A stretch of DNA of 64,000 nt. Origin: a bacterium (GTDB lineage: Bacteria; Myxococcota; UBA727; JAUIJE01). Positions 39,181-47,712 of the stretch are shown piece after piece. Where the stretch lies: contig JAUIJE010000010.1 in NCBI GenBank assembly GCA_030431455.1, positions 124,001 to 188,000 on the forward strand. Reading direction: 5' to 3'. A program made the translations under genes and the position numbers. How positions within the stretch are numbered: the first letter of the stretch is position 1; every line of letters starts with the position of its first letter. The notes below the pieces were generated by a model. That model saw only the letters and a list, made by a program, of their open reading frames with translations, had not been told where the DNA came from and made no database searches.

Positions 39181-41157
39181 ATGCAGCGCGTCTTGGTTGC
39201 CCTGGTCCTTGTGTGCACGGCCTGCTCCGGCCCCGTGGTCCACATCGAGGGCGACACGGTCAAGCTCGACCTCGCCGACGACGCCGCGTTCTTTGACGCG
39301 CCTTTTCCCCACCTCGGCCGGCAACGCGAAGACGGCACCGTGCGCGTGCGGGACTTCCCCACCCCCCAAGAACCGGGGGTGCTGATCGATCTCCTGCGCG
39401 CGCTCGACGAGAGCCCCGCCGGCATCGGCCAGAGCCCGGCGGTGTACCTGCCGTTCGACGTCGCCCTCGACGAACAGAGCCTGCCCACCCCGGCGGAGAG
39501 CCTGTCGCCGGACAGCCCGGTCCAGCTCGTCAATGTCGACGCGGCCAGCGCCGACTGGGGCCGGCGCACACCGGTGCGGGTGTCGTTCAAGGCCGCGGCC
39601 GAGACCTATTCCGCCCCGTTTGTGCTCGTGGTCCTGCCCGAACCGGGGTTCGTGCTCGCGCCCCACACCCGCTACGCGGTGTGGCTCACCGACGGGGTCC
39701 TGACCCAAGACGGCGCGCCCCTGGGCGCCCCCCTCGCGCTGCAGCAGCGCAAGGCCGGGGCGCTCGACGACGACGGGCGCTTCTGGCGCGGGGTCGACGA
39801 CGCCCTCTTGCTCTGGCGCCGCGAAGGCCGCGACGACGACGCGCTCCGGGCGCTGACCGTGTTCGACACCGGCGATCCCCTCGCCCCCACCCGCGCGCTG
39901 CGCGACGCCGTCCGCGCTTTGCCCCCGCCCACGCCGCGCAACCTCACGCTGCTGCAAGAACACGACACGTTCTGCGTGATCGCGGGCGAGGTCGAGCTCA
40001 GCCTCTGGCAACAGGGCCGCCGGCCCTACGGCGCGGTGGGGGGCGACATCGTGACCGACGACCACGGTGGCCCGGTCCAGACCGGGCGCGAGTGGGTGCG
40101 CTTTGCCCTCAGCGTGCCCCGGGCCGAGGCGGTCGGCCGCCCCATGCCGGCGACGGGCTGGCCCCTGCTGCTTTATGCCGCGGGCCAAGGCGGCAGCTAT
40201 ACACAGTTTGTCGACCGGGGCACGTTCGCCGAGCAGGAGGCCACCCCCGGACGCGGCCCCGCGCTTTATCTCGCCCACGCCGGCATCGCGGCCCTGTCCA
40301 TCGAGGCGCCCTTGGTCGGGCCGCGCCATCCCAGCGGGGACGACAGCGGGCTGCAGTTTTTTGACCCCAGCAACCCGGTCGCCTTCCGCGACAACCCCCG
40401 CCAAGCCGCGGCGGACTTTTTTACCCTCGCCCGCCTGCCCCCGGGGTTGTCGGTCCCGCACGCCCTCTGCCCCGGCTCCGCCGGGCCGCACACCTTCGAC
40501 CCCGACCAGGTGCTGTTCTGGGGACACTCCACCGGGGCCACGGTGGGCGGGTTGGTGCTCGGGCTCGAAGACGACATCGCCGCGGGCATGCTCAGCGGGG
40601 TGGGCGGCGGGTGGTTCTACAACCTCACGATCAAAGAACAGCCGTTGGACTTCGGCGCCCTGGTCAAGGTCATCCTCGAGTACGACGAGGGGGACGACGT
40701 GGACCTGTTTGACCCCGCGGTCCAGTTTGCCCAAATGTTATGGGAACCCATCGAGCCCATGAACGCGGCCCGCGCCTTTTCCCGGGTCGACGACCAAGGC
40801 CGCGTACACGACGTGCTCGTGCAGCAGGGGGTCATCGACGGCTACTTTTTGCCTCCCGCGGTCAACGCCCTCGCGGTGGCCGGGGACCTCACCCGGGTGG
40901 GCCCCGCCCAGGAGCAAAGCCTCGACGAGGCCCTGGCCCTCAACCGCGCGGCCCGGGCCACCCTGCCCGCGGGGGTGGCCGCGATTCAGCAGTTTGTGCC
41001 CCCCGGCGACGTCGACGGCCACCACGTGCCCTTCGAAAACCCCGAGGCCAAACACGCCTGGCGTTGCTTTTTCGAGACCCGGGTCGCCACCGGCCGGGCC
41101 GCGGCGTTGGCCGCCCCCGCGCCCGATGGCCTCGCCCCCTGCCCCGCCCTGGAATAG
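39181..41157 (+). CDS. alpha/beta-hydrolase lipoprotein (VolA/Pla-1-like extracellular lipase family)
   Basis: 658 residues: lipobox LVLVCTAC, an N-terminal beta-rich region, then an alpha/beta-hydrolase region with nucleophile elbow GHSTG (VLFWGHSTGATVGGLVLG). Overall size, domain order and the HTRYAVWLTDGV-type motif of the N-terminal region resemble the bacterial surface lipases of the VolA/Pla-1/cef group, which are lipoproteins. The substrate is uncertain. ATG 39181 is chosen because the signal peptide starts there. Confidence 0.65.
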   Translation: MQRVLVALVLVCTACSGPVVHIEGDTVKLDLADDAAFFDAPFPHLGRQREDGTVRVRDFPTPQEPGVLIDLLRALDESPAGIGQSPAVYLPFDVALDEQSLPTPAESLSPDSPVQLVNVDAASADWGRRTPVRVSFKAAAETYSAPFVLVVLPEPGFVLAPHTRYAVWLTDGVLTQDGAPLGAPLALQQRKAGALDDDGRFWRGVDDALLLWRREGRDDDALRALTVFDTGDPLAPTRALRDAVRALPPPTPRNLTLLQEHDTFCVIAGEVELSLWQQGRRPYGAVGGDIVTDDHGGPVQTGREWVRFALSVPRAEAVGRPMPATGWPLLLYAAGQGGSYTQFVDRGTFAEQEATPGRGPALYLAHAGIAALSIEAPLVGPRHPSGDDSGLQFFDPSNPVAFRDNPRQAAADFFTLARLPPGLSVPHALCPGSAGPHTFDPDQVLFWGHSTGATVGGLVLGLEDDIAAGMLSGVGGGWFYNLTIKEQPLDFGALVKVILEYDEGDDVDLFDPAVQFAQMLWEPIEPMNAARAFSRVDDQGRVHDVLVQQGVIDGYFLPPAVNALAVAGDLTRVGPAQEQSLDEALALNRAARATLPAGVAAIQQFVPPGDVDGHHVPFENPEAKHAWRCFFETRVATGRAAALAAPAPDGLAPCPALE

Positions 41158-41220
41158 GGAATAGCGCCGGCGCCCTGCCCAACGGGGCGATCAGCGACGG
41201 TGAAATGGCCTGAGCGCGAC

Positions 41221-41880
41221 CTACCGGGTCACGATCAGGTGCCGATCGCTCACCGCCCGCACGGTGCAGCCAGAAAGGCCACACTCGTCGAGCTGGGCTT
41301 TGACCTCGTCGAGGGTGAAGGCGGCTTTGAGGCTGGCCTCGAAGTCGCGCTGCAGGACCTCGGGCTCGCCCGCGGCATATTCCGCCCGCATCCGGGCGCA
41401 ATCCTCGACGGTGTCGGGCCGCATCAGATCCATCACGAACAGCCAGGTGTCGCCCTGCAGCACCGGGCGCACCGCTTGCCACAAGACGCGCGGGTCGTGC
41501 AGGTGGTGAAGCAGGCTGTTGCTCATCACCCCGTCGTACCCGGCCCGGGGGAGCGCGGCCCCGGGGAGAAAGCCCTCGATCAGCCGGACCCGGTCCTGCA
41601 GTCCCATGGCCTGCACCCGGGCGTGGCCGTACTTGAGCATCGCCGCGCTGCCGTCGACCCCGTCGAAGTGAGCCGCGGGCAGCGCCTGGGCGGTGCGGCA
41701 GGTGACGTCGCCGGGCCCGCACCCGAGATCGAGCACGTGCTGGGCGCGGCCCGCGCGATCTCCGAGGTGGGCGAGCAAGAGCTCGACGTAGGTGTTGTGG
41801 GGGGTCTCAAAGTCCGCTTCGGAGTAGGCGCGGGCTTGGGCGTCGTCGTCCATCAGCTCGGGCTCGGGGATGCGTTCCAT
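41221..41880 (-). CDS. class I SAM-dependent methyltransferase
   Basis: 219 residues with motif I VLDLGCGPGDVTC, an acidic end of strand 2 (FDGVDGSAAMLKYG) and motif III region DGVMSNSLLHHLHDP. The overall length and absence of extra domains suggest a small-molecule methyltransferase; the substrate is unknown. AAGGA sits 8 nt before ATG 41880. It follows the CPxCG gene by 11 bp in a minus-strand run. Confidence 0.85.
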   Translation of the reverse strand: MERIPEPELMDDDAQARAYSEADFETPHNTYVELLLAHLGDRAGRAQHVLDLGCGPGDVTCRTAQALPAAHFDGVDGSAAMLKYGHARVQAMGLQDRVRLIEGFLPGAALPRAGYDGVMSNSLLHHLHDPRVLWQAVRPVLQGDTWLFVMDLMRPDTVEDCARMRAEYAAGEPEVLQRDFEASLKAAFTLDEVKAQLDECGLSGCTVRAVSDRHLIVTR

Positions 41881-41891
41881 CGTTCGGTCCT

Positions 41892-42071
41892 TTACTGGGC
41901 CCGGGTCACCTCGACGAACCCCATCCCTTCCGCGTCGCGGACCAGGCGGATGCGCCAAGGCTGGCAACAGACCTCGCAGTCTTGCACGAACTCACCTTCC
42001 ACGTCGGGCTCGATGTAGATTTCGACCTGCTCAAAACAGTACGGGCAGGTCACCCAAAACTCGGTGTTCAT
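41892..42071 (-). CDS. 59-residue CPxCG-motif cysteine-rich protein
   Basis: A short gene encoding MNTEFWVTCPYCFEQVEI at its N-terminus and VQDCEVCCQPWRIRL in the middle. The two Cys pairs (CPYC and CEVCC) with the QDCxVCCxPW signature match the small CPxCG zinc-binding protein family, whose function is unknown. Its ATG overlaps the stop of the upstream RlmD-like gene (ATGA), so it is translationally coupled to the rRNA methyltransferase and helicase. The match to family length and motif makes it very likely real despite its size. Confidence 0.85.
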   Translation of the reverse strand: MNTEFWVTCPYCFEQVEIYIEPDVEGEFVQDCEVCCQPWRIRLVRDAEGMGFVEVTRAQ

Positions 42072-43396
42072 GGGGGGTCCCCGTCGGTGGCGTCCTCGTC
42101 CTCATCCTCGTCCGCGTAGGGCAGCATCAACGACGCCACCCACTCCACGTGGGGGGTGCGGGCGAAGGCGTCGATGGGGGTGACCCGGCACAGCTCGTAG
42201 CCCCGGTCGAGGGCGAGCCGAATGTCGCGCGCCCCGGTGGCGATGTCACAGCTCACCAACACCACAATGTCAGGCTGCAGGGTATCGAGCAGGATGTCGA
42301 ACCGGGACGTGCCCGTTCGGGGGGGATCGAGCACCAACGCCTCGGGGAGCACCTCGATGAGCTCGGCGTATTTGTTGGGGAAGGTCTCGCCGTCGATGTG
42401 CCCCCACACCGTGCGGACCTGGTCCTCGAGGCCGGCCCGGTCGGCGTTGTCGCGCAGGTGCAGGGCCGCGCGGGCGTTGCCCTCGATGGCGAGCACCTGC
42501 TCGCTCACGGTGGCGAGGGGGAAGGTCAGGTGACCGGCCCCCGCGAACAGCTCGATCACCGGGCCCCCGCCAAAGCCGGCGAGGGACAGGTGGCGCAGCA
42601 CCTCCTCGGCGATGGCCCGCCCCGCGAAGCGCGAGGCCTGGGTGAAGGTCGCCGCGTCGGACCCAAACGGACCGCCCGCGGCCCCGGGCGCGACCTCACC
42701 GGCGAGCGCGGGGTCGCCAAAGCGGGCCACGATCTCGCCATCGTCCTCGACCACCGCGCCGTGCACCGCCCCCGCCGCGACCAGGTCCCGGGCCGCGCCC
42801 TGTGCCTCACGCCCCTCGAGCGCGGCCGAGACGTGGCCTTGGTCGTCGTGGGCGAGGCGGATCTTGAGCGCCACCCGGGCCGACAGCGCCGCCTTCACCC
42901 GGCCCACCGCCGCGTTGAGCGTCTCGGTGAGCGCGGGGCAGGTCTCGTGCTCGACCACGTCGTGGGACGCGGCCCCCAAAAAGCCCACCCGGCCGGCGCC
43001 GTCGACGGTGAGGCGACACCGCCGGCGCCGGGCCTCGTCACCGGCGGCGAACCGCATCGGCTCGACCACCGACAGGTCCTCGAGCTTGGCGGTGCGGGCC
43101 AGGCCGTCGAGGATCATCTCGACTTTGGCCTCGCGTTGGCGCGCGGGGGCAAAGTCGAGCAACCCGCACCCGCCGCACGCCGGGTGCACCGCGCAGTCCG
43201 GCGCCACCCGATCCGGGGACGCTTCGTCGACGACAAAGTCCGCCGCCCGGCGGGTACCTCGATATTTCTCGAAACGTCGAATCGTGACCCGCTCGCCGCT
43301 CACCACCCGCGGCACCAGCACCACCCCGTCGCCGTCCCGGGCCAAGCCCCAACCCCCGGGCACGACCTTTTCGATCTCGACCTTGGTCTCGCTCAT
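42068..43396 (-). CDS. TrmA/RlmD-family RNA uracil-C5 methyltransferase
   Basis: 442 residues: an N-terminal TRAM-like beta barrel (GWGLARDGDGVVLVPRVVSGE), an Fe-S cluster-type Cys set (CAVHPACGGCG plus CPAL further on), SAM motif IELFAGAGHLTFPLA, an asparagine/Asp-Pro-Pro region VLDPPRTGTSRF and the catalytic Cys in VLVSCDIATGARD. The family forms 5-methyluridine in rRNA or tRNA, and target assignment (RlmD/RlmC versus TrmA) is not possible here. The start overlaps the helicase stop (ATGA). The tail is a run of Asp/Glu. Confidence 0.9.
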   Translation of the reverse strand: MSETKVEIEKVVPGGWGLARDGDGVVLVPRVVSGERVTIRRFEKYRGTRRAADFVVDEASPDRVAPDCAVHPACGGCGLLDFAPARQREAKVEMILDGLARTAKLEDLSVVEPMRFAAGDEARRRRCRLTVDGAGRVGFLGAASHDVVEHETCPALTETLNAAVGRVKAALSARVALKIRLAHDDQGHVSAALEGREAQGAARDLVAAGAVHGAVVEDDGEIVARFGDPALAGEVAPGAAGGPFGSDAATFTQASRFAGRAIAEEVLRHLSLAGFGGGPVIELFAGAGHLTFPLATVSEQVLAIEGNARAALHLRDNADRAGLEDQVRTVWGHIDGETFPNKYAELIEVLPEALVLDPPRTGTSRFDILLDTLQPDIVVLVSCDIATGARDIRLALDRGYELCRVTPIDAFARTPHVEWVASLMLPYADEDEDEDATDGDPP

Positions 43397-45471
43397 CCCG
43401 CCATCTTTCGGAAAAAGTCCGCCGCCAGATCCTCGTCGGTGCGGGTGTCGTCCGGTTCGCCCACTTTTTCAATGCCCCCGTCGGGGAGTTCGGCCGCGAA
43501 CCTCGAGGGGGCCCGGGGAATCAACCGCCGCCGCTTTTTGCGCACCGTGGCCCGGGTGAGCCACAGCCGCTCCATCGCCCGGGTGATGCCGACGTAGCAG
43601 AGCCGCCGCTCCTCCTCGATGCCCGCCACCGGGTCCTCGTCGAGCACGCGCTGGTGGGGCAACAGCCCTTCTTCGAACCCGACCAAGAACACCGCCGGGA
43701 ACTCCAGGCCTTTGGACGCGTGCAGTGACATCAGGGTGACCTTGCCCGCGGCGCGTTCTTTCTCGCCCTCTTTCTTTTTCTCTTTCTCCCGCCGGCGCTC
43801 CTCCTCGTCGAGGGCCACCCGGTCGAGAAAGCTCTGCAAGGGATGGCTGCTGGTGTCCACCACCCAGCTCTCGGCGAGGTCGGGGTTCTCCCGCGCCTCC
43901 ATCACCCGGTCCCACCAGTCGGACAGCGCGTTGATGGTCTCCTCGAGGGCCGAGGTGATCTTCTCCCGGATCGCGAGGTCCTTTTCCCGGGCCACCTGAG
44001 CCTGGATGCCCGCGCTGTACAGAGCGTCGGCGATGTCGTCGATGGGCGCGTCTTGTTCGGCCAGGGCCCGGCGGGCCCGCAACAATGGAACTGCAAAAGA
44101 ACGCAAGGCCTCGCGGGCGGCGGGCTTGAGGCCCAGGTCGTCCTCGCCGTGGGCGACGTGTAAAAAGCCCTGGGTGGTGAGCTTGGCCTGTTGGATCACC
44201 GCCTCGATCGCCTTTTGCCCGATGCCCCGAGCGGGGAGGTTGACCACCCGGCGAAAGGACAGCTCATGGCTCTCGTCGACGAGCAACCACAGGTAGGCGA
44301 GGACGTTCTTGACCTCTTTGCGCTCAAAGAACTCTTGGCCCCCGATCACCCGGTAGGGGACCCCGAGGAGCCGAAGCTTCTCCTCGAACTGCCGGCTCTG
44401 GGGGTTGGCCCGGTACAGCAGCGCCACGTCGTCGGGGGTGTACACCCCCTCGTCGAGCAGCTTCTTGATCGTCTCGGCCACGTACTCCGCTTCCCCCTCG
44501 CCGTCGTCGAGCGCGAGCAGCTTGGGCAACTCCCCTGGGCCCTTGGCCGGAATCAGGCGCTTGTCCCGCCGGTGCTGGTTGTGGGCGATGACCGCGTTGG
44601 CGGCCTCGAGGATCGCGCCCCCGCTGCGGTAGTTCTTCTCGAGCTTGACCACGGTGCAGGGGGCGTAGACCTCATCGAAGCGAAGGATGTTCTCCACCGC
44701 CGAGCCGCGAAAACCGTAGATCGCCTGGTCGTCGTCCCCCACCACGCAGAGGTTCTTCTCGGGACCGACCAGGAGATTGACCAGTTGCATTTGAATGGGG
44801 TTGGTGTCCTGGTACTCGTCGATGAGCAAAAACCGAAACCGCGCGTGGTACCGCTTGCGCACATCCCCGCAGGTCTCGAGCAGCTCTTTGACCAACAAGA
44901 GCAGGTCGTCGAAGTCCACCGCGGACAGCGCCCGCAGGTGCTCGCGGTAGGGGCCGTACAGCCGCTGGGCGAGCAGGTGCACCGGGTCCGACGACGGGGG
45001 AATGCCCCCCACCGCGAAGCCCTGGTTCTTGAACCACCCGATCTTGGCCAGCACCGCGCGCGGCTTTTCGTCGCCCAGGGACACGCCGCGGTCTTTGGCC
45101 ACCCGGCTGAGTTGGGCGAGCTGGTCGGAGGTGTCGAGAATCGTGAAGCGGTTGGACAGGTCCAACCGGTGGGCGTCGGCCCGCAACATCCGCGCGCACA
45201 AACTGTGGAAGGTGGACAGGATCACGCCCCGGGACGCGGCCTTGCCCGCGAGGTTGTGCAGGCGTTCGCGCATTTCGCGCGCGGCTTTGTTGGTGAACGT
45301 GACCGCGAGGATGCTGCTCCCGTGGATGCCATCCTCGAGCATGCGCGCGATGCGGTGGGTCACCACCCGGGTCTTGCCCGACCCCGCCCCGGCCAACACC
45401 AACAGCGGCCCATGGGTGTGCAACACCGCGGCGCGCTGCTCCTCGTTGAGACCGGAAATGTCGACGGGCAT
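43393..45471 (-). CDS. UvrD/PcrA/Rep-type superfamily 1 DNA helicase
   Basis: 692 residues with the SF1A helicase motifs: Q-motif LNEEQRAAV, Walker A LAGAGSGKTR, Ia VTFTNKAAREMRERL, II LLIDEYQDTNP, III VVGDDDQAIYGFRG, IV YRSGGAILEAANAVI, V SLHASKGLEFPAVFLVGFEEGLLPH, VI EEERRLCYVGITRAM. 3'-to-5' unwinding in repair or replication restart is expected. A Lys/Glu-rich insertion (about residues 565-580) interrupts the second half. It is first in an overlapping run with the RNA methyltransferase and the CPxCG gene. Confidence 0.95.
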   Translation of the reverse strand: MPVDISGLNEEQRAAVLHTHGPLLVLAGAGSGKTRVVTHRIARMLEDGIHGSSILAVTFTNKAAREMRERLHNLAGKAASRGVILSTFHSLCARMLRADAHRLDLSNRFTILDTSDQLAQLSRVAKDRGVSLGDEKPRAVLAKIGWFKNQGFAVGGIPPSSDPVHLLAQRLYGPYREHLRALSAVDFDDLLLLVKELLETCGDVRKRYHARFRFLLIDEYQDTNPIQMQLVNLLVGPEKNLCVVGDDDQAIYGFRGSAVENILRFDEVYAPCTVVKLEKNYRSGGAILEAANAVIAHNQHRRDKRLIPAKGPGELPKLLALDDGEGEAEYVAETIKKLLDEGVYTPDDVALLYRANPQSRQFEEKLRLLGVPYRVIGGQEFFERKEVKNVLAYLWLLVDESHELSFRRVVNLPARGIGQKAIEAVIQQAKLTTQGFLHVAHGEDDLGLKPAAREALRSFAVPLLRARRALAEQDAPIDDIADALYSAGIQAQVAREKDLAIREKITSALEETINALSDWWDRVMEARENPDLAESWVVDTSSHPLQSFLDRVALDEEERRREKEKKKEGEKERAAGKVTLMSLHASKGLEFPAVFLVGFEEGLLPHQRVLDEDPVAGIEEERRLCYVGITRAMERLWLTRATVRKKRRRLIPRAPSRFAAELPDGGIEKVGEPDDTRTDEDLAADFFRKMAG

Positions 45472-45509
45472 GGCCCGCCGACCCTAGCCGCCGCGGGCCA
45501 CAAAATCGA

Positions 45510-45539
45510 CCGGTTCCCGCACCCCGGGCGCGGGACCGG
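45510..45539 (-). terminator. GC-rich hairpin between the PDZ gene and the helicase
   Basis: On the minus strand, after the PDZ gene stop, a 10-bp GC stem with one bulge (45539-45530 with 45520-45510) is followed after a few bases by TTTT. It is suggestive of a weak intrinsic terminator; the T-run is short and displaced. Confidence 0.35.
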
Positions 45540-45545
45540 GCGCCC

Positions 45546-46529
45546 TCAGTAGCGGACGATCTCGACGCGGTTCTCGTCGGGGTCGCGGCCGCGGGGGGGC
45601 ATGTTCGGGTCGTGGGGGGTCACGTCGGGGGTGTCGCCGTCGACGAGCAGCCACAGGATCACCCACACCGGGGCGAGACCGGGCAGACAGATGCTGCACA
45701 CCACACAGTTCAGCAGGGTGAACTTGTCCTCCGCTTCCGCTTTGGTCTCGATCTTCTCGAGGTCGCGCTCGTGCTCGAGCTCTTTGGCGTCCTCTTCCGC
45801 TTCCTGGGCGCGCTCCTTTTCTTCCTCCAGCTCTTGCTGGCGCTCTTCTTCCTCGTCGCGCTGGCGCTGCTCTTCTTCTTCTTTTTGGCGCTGCTCTTCT
45901 TCTTCTTTGGCTTGCTCTTCTTTGGCCTCGCGCTCTTCGCGCTCCTTTTCGTCCTCGGGCGCGACGAACTCAACGATGACGTCCTTGCCCGCGCGCACCA
46001 CCGCGATGTTGATCTGATCGCCCTTCATCGCGTCGATGATCGGCTCGAACGCGTGGCGCGGCAGCTCCGCGCTCACCCCGCCGGTGCTGGTGATGATGTC
46101 GCCCTGCTTGAGTCCCATCTCCTCGGCCAAGCCCCCGGACTCCACCGCGGTGACCATCAGCCCGACCTTGCGCTTGGCCTTCTTGAGCTCCGCGGGGGTC
46201 ATCTCCCGCACCGCGAACCCGAGCTCAGACTGGCTCACCGCCGCGGGCAGGTCCGCGGGCTTGTTCTTGTCGCCGTGCAGTCGCTTGGTCTCGCGCTTGC
46301 GCTCTGGGGCGCCCCCGGCGTCCTCACCGGTGGCTTCGTTGTCGCCCCCGGCCTTGTCCCCGCTTTTGCGGGTGGTCTTTCGCTTGGTCTTCTTTTTGGT
46401 GCGAACCGCCTCGGCTTGCGCCTCGCCCGTTTCCAGCGCTTGGGTCGAGGTGGCCTGCGCAGGTGCGCCCAAAAGCCCCACCGCCGCGACCAACAACCAT
46501 CCGGGCACCATCGTTTTCGACAAGTTCAT
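45546..46529 (-). CDS. exported PDZ-domain protein with Glu-rich coiled-coil
   Basis: 327 residues: a signal peptide (WLLVAAVGLLGAPAQA), a Lys/Arg/Thr-rich segment, a PDZ domain (about 110-185; VTAVESGGLAEEMGLKQGDIITSTGG), then about 80 residues of almost pure Glu/Lys/Arg/Gln coiled-coil, a Cys-containing hydrophobic helix (LLNCVVCSICLPGLAPVWVILWLLV) and a short tail. It may bridge envelope layers (inference). AGGAGGGG just before the ATG. It is the last gene of the run downstream of the sigma/caspase cluster. Confidence 0.8.
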   Translation of the reverse strand: MNLSKTMVPGWLLVAAVGLLGAPAQATSTQALETGEAQAEAVRTKKKTKRKTTRKSGDKAGGDNEATGEDAGGAPERKRETKRLHGDKNKPADLPAAVSQSELGFAVREMTPAELKKAKRKVGLMVTAVESGGLAEEMGLKQGDIITSTGGVSAELPRHAFEPIIDAMKGDQINIAVVRAGKDVIVEFVAPEDEKEREEREAKEEQAKEEEEQRQKEEEEQRQRDEEEERQQELEEEKERAQEAEEDAKELEHERDLEKIETKAEAEDKFTLLNCVVCSICLPGLAPVWVILWLLVDGDTPDVTPHDPNMPPRGRDPDENRVEIVRY

Positions 46530-46604
46530 GACCCCTCCTGCGCAGGTGGGGCCGGTCTAGAACAATCTGGGTCGCCGCGCGCCCCCCGTCGGGGAAAAAA
46601 TAGC

Positions 46605-47630
46605 TCAGGGTGCGGTGAGTGCGCAGACGCTGTCGTCCGCGCCCACGTCGGGGTTGTTGGGCTCGGGGTCGCGGTAATAGACGGTCTCGAGCTGTTCGTT
46701 CCAGCATTCGTCGACGTCCCACGACAGGCCGTCGGGGAGGTCGCCGCCGGAGACCTTGGCCGTGGCCCGGCCCGCTTGGCTGGCGTTCCACCGGCTCTCG
46801 ATGGCGTAGGTCTCTTTGGTGGAGAAGAAGTCGCCGTTGATGTCGGCCTTGATCACGAACGCGAACTCCCCGGCGCCATTTTCGAACAGGGCATAGGTGT
46901 ACTCGGCGGTGTCGGGGATGGCCCCGGTGGACCCGGGGGCCTCGATGTCGATGGAGATGGCCTGGGTGCCGCCGAAGTTGTCGTACACGATGTCGAAGGT
47001 GCCCTCGATGTCTTGGTTGGGGTCCAACTCCTTGAGGTGGTCGGCCTCGAGGAGCAGCTGGCCCGCCCCCGACCGCGCGGCCGCGTCGCTGCGCACCCCA
47101 GGGATGAACTCGCCGCTCAACACCCGCAACATCCCGCTGTCGTGGCGGGCCTCGTCACAGCCAATGTCATTGGCGCTGTCGCCGACATCGCCGTTGGCGA
47201 AGTGCAGGCAATGGGCGTAGCGGGGCTCGTCCCCGTCGTCGAGCCGGCGCATGGCGAAGCGGAACGAGGCGTTCTGGTCTTGGAGGTAGATCGGGCCCCA
47301 CACGCGTTCTTCGGAGCTGCGCTGCGATGGGGGATAGCGCATGATGTTGTCGATGATGGCGAGCAGGCCGAAGGTGAGGTCGTTGAGACCGCCGGCGATG
47401 TTCTGGGCTTGGCAGCGCAGGGTGTTTTCGGTGCACGCGTCGAGCGCTTGGGTGGTCTGGCCGGGGGTCGCGGCCTCGAGCCGGGCGTCGTCGACCCCGG
47501 GGGGCTGGAGCGAGACATCGCGCAGCTCGGGGATGGCGGAGAAAAAGAGCAGGTCGTCCTTGGAGTAGTTGCCGCAGCCGGCCCCGGAGAGGACGGCGGT
47601 GGCGAGCAGGAAAGGGACGATGCGGTTCAT
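46605..47630 (-). CDS. lipoprotein of unknown function downstream of the caspase gene
   Basis: 341 residues: a lipoprotein signal (IVPFLLATAVLSGAGC), an N-terminal helical part, and a beta-rich C-terminal part with Cys pairs (CTENTLRC, HCLHF, CDEARH). No known family. It is co-directional with and 80 bp after the caspase-like gene, so likely in the same cluster. ATG 47630 is preferred; ATG 47639 is possible. A near-perfect copy of the dispersed motif in palindromic form lies at 47162-47174. Confidence 0.7.
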   Translation of the reverse strand: MNRIVPFLLATAVLSGAGCGNYSKDDLLFFSAIPELRDVSLQPPGVDDARLEAATPGQTTQALDACTENTLRCQAQNIAGGLNDLTFGLLAIIDNIMRYPPSQRSSEERVWGPIYLQDQNASFRFAMRRLDDGDEPRYAHCLHFANGDVGDSANDIGCDEARHDSGMLRVLSGEFIPGVRSDAAARSGAGQLLLEADHLKELDPNQDIEGTFDIVYDNFGGTQAISIDIEAPGSTGAIPDTAEYTYALFENGAGEFAFVIKADINGDFFSTKETYAIESRWNASQAGRATAKVSGGDLPDGLSWDVDECWNEQLETVYYRDPEPNNPDVGADDSVCALTAP

Positions 47631-47712
47631 CTCGTTCAAATCGTAAACAACCGAGGCGGCGGGTTCTTGTGTGATCTAGACACCCCCGCGGGGGGAAAAG
47701 GAAAAGACAGGG

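Noticed and set aside
47675-47700. An intrinsic terminator after the caspase gene
   Set aside because: The CCCCC/GGGGG stem is short and is not followed by a T-run on the minus strand.
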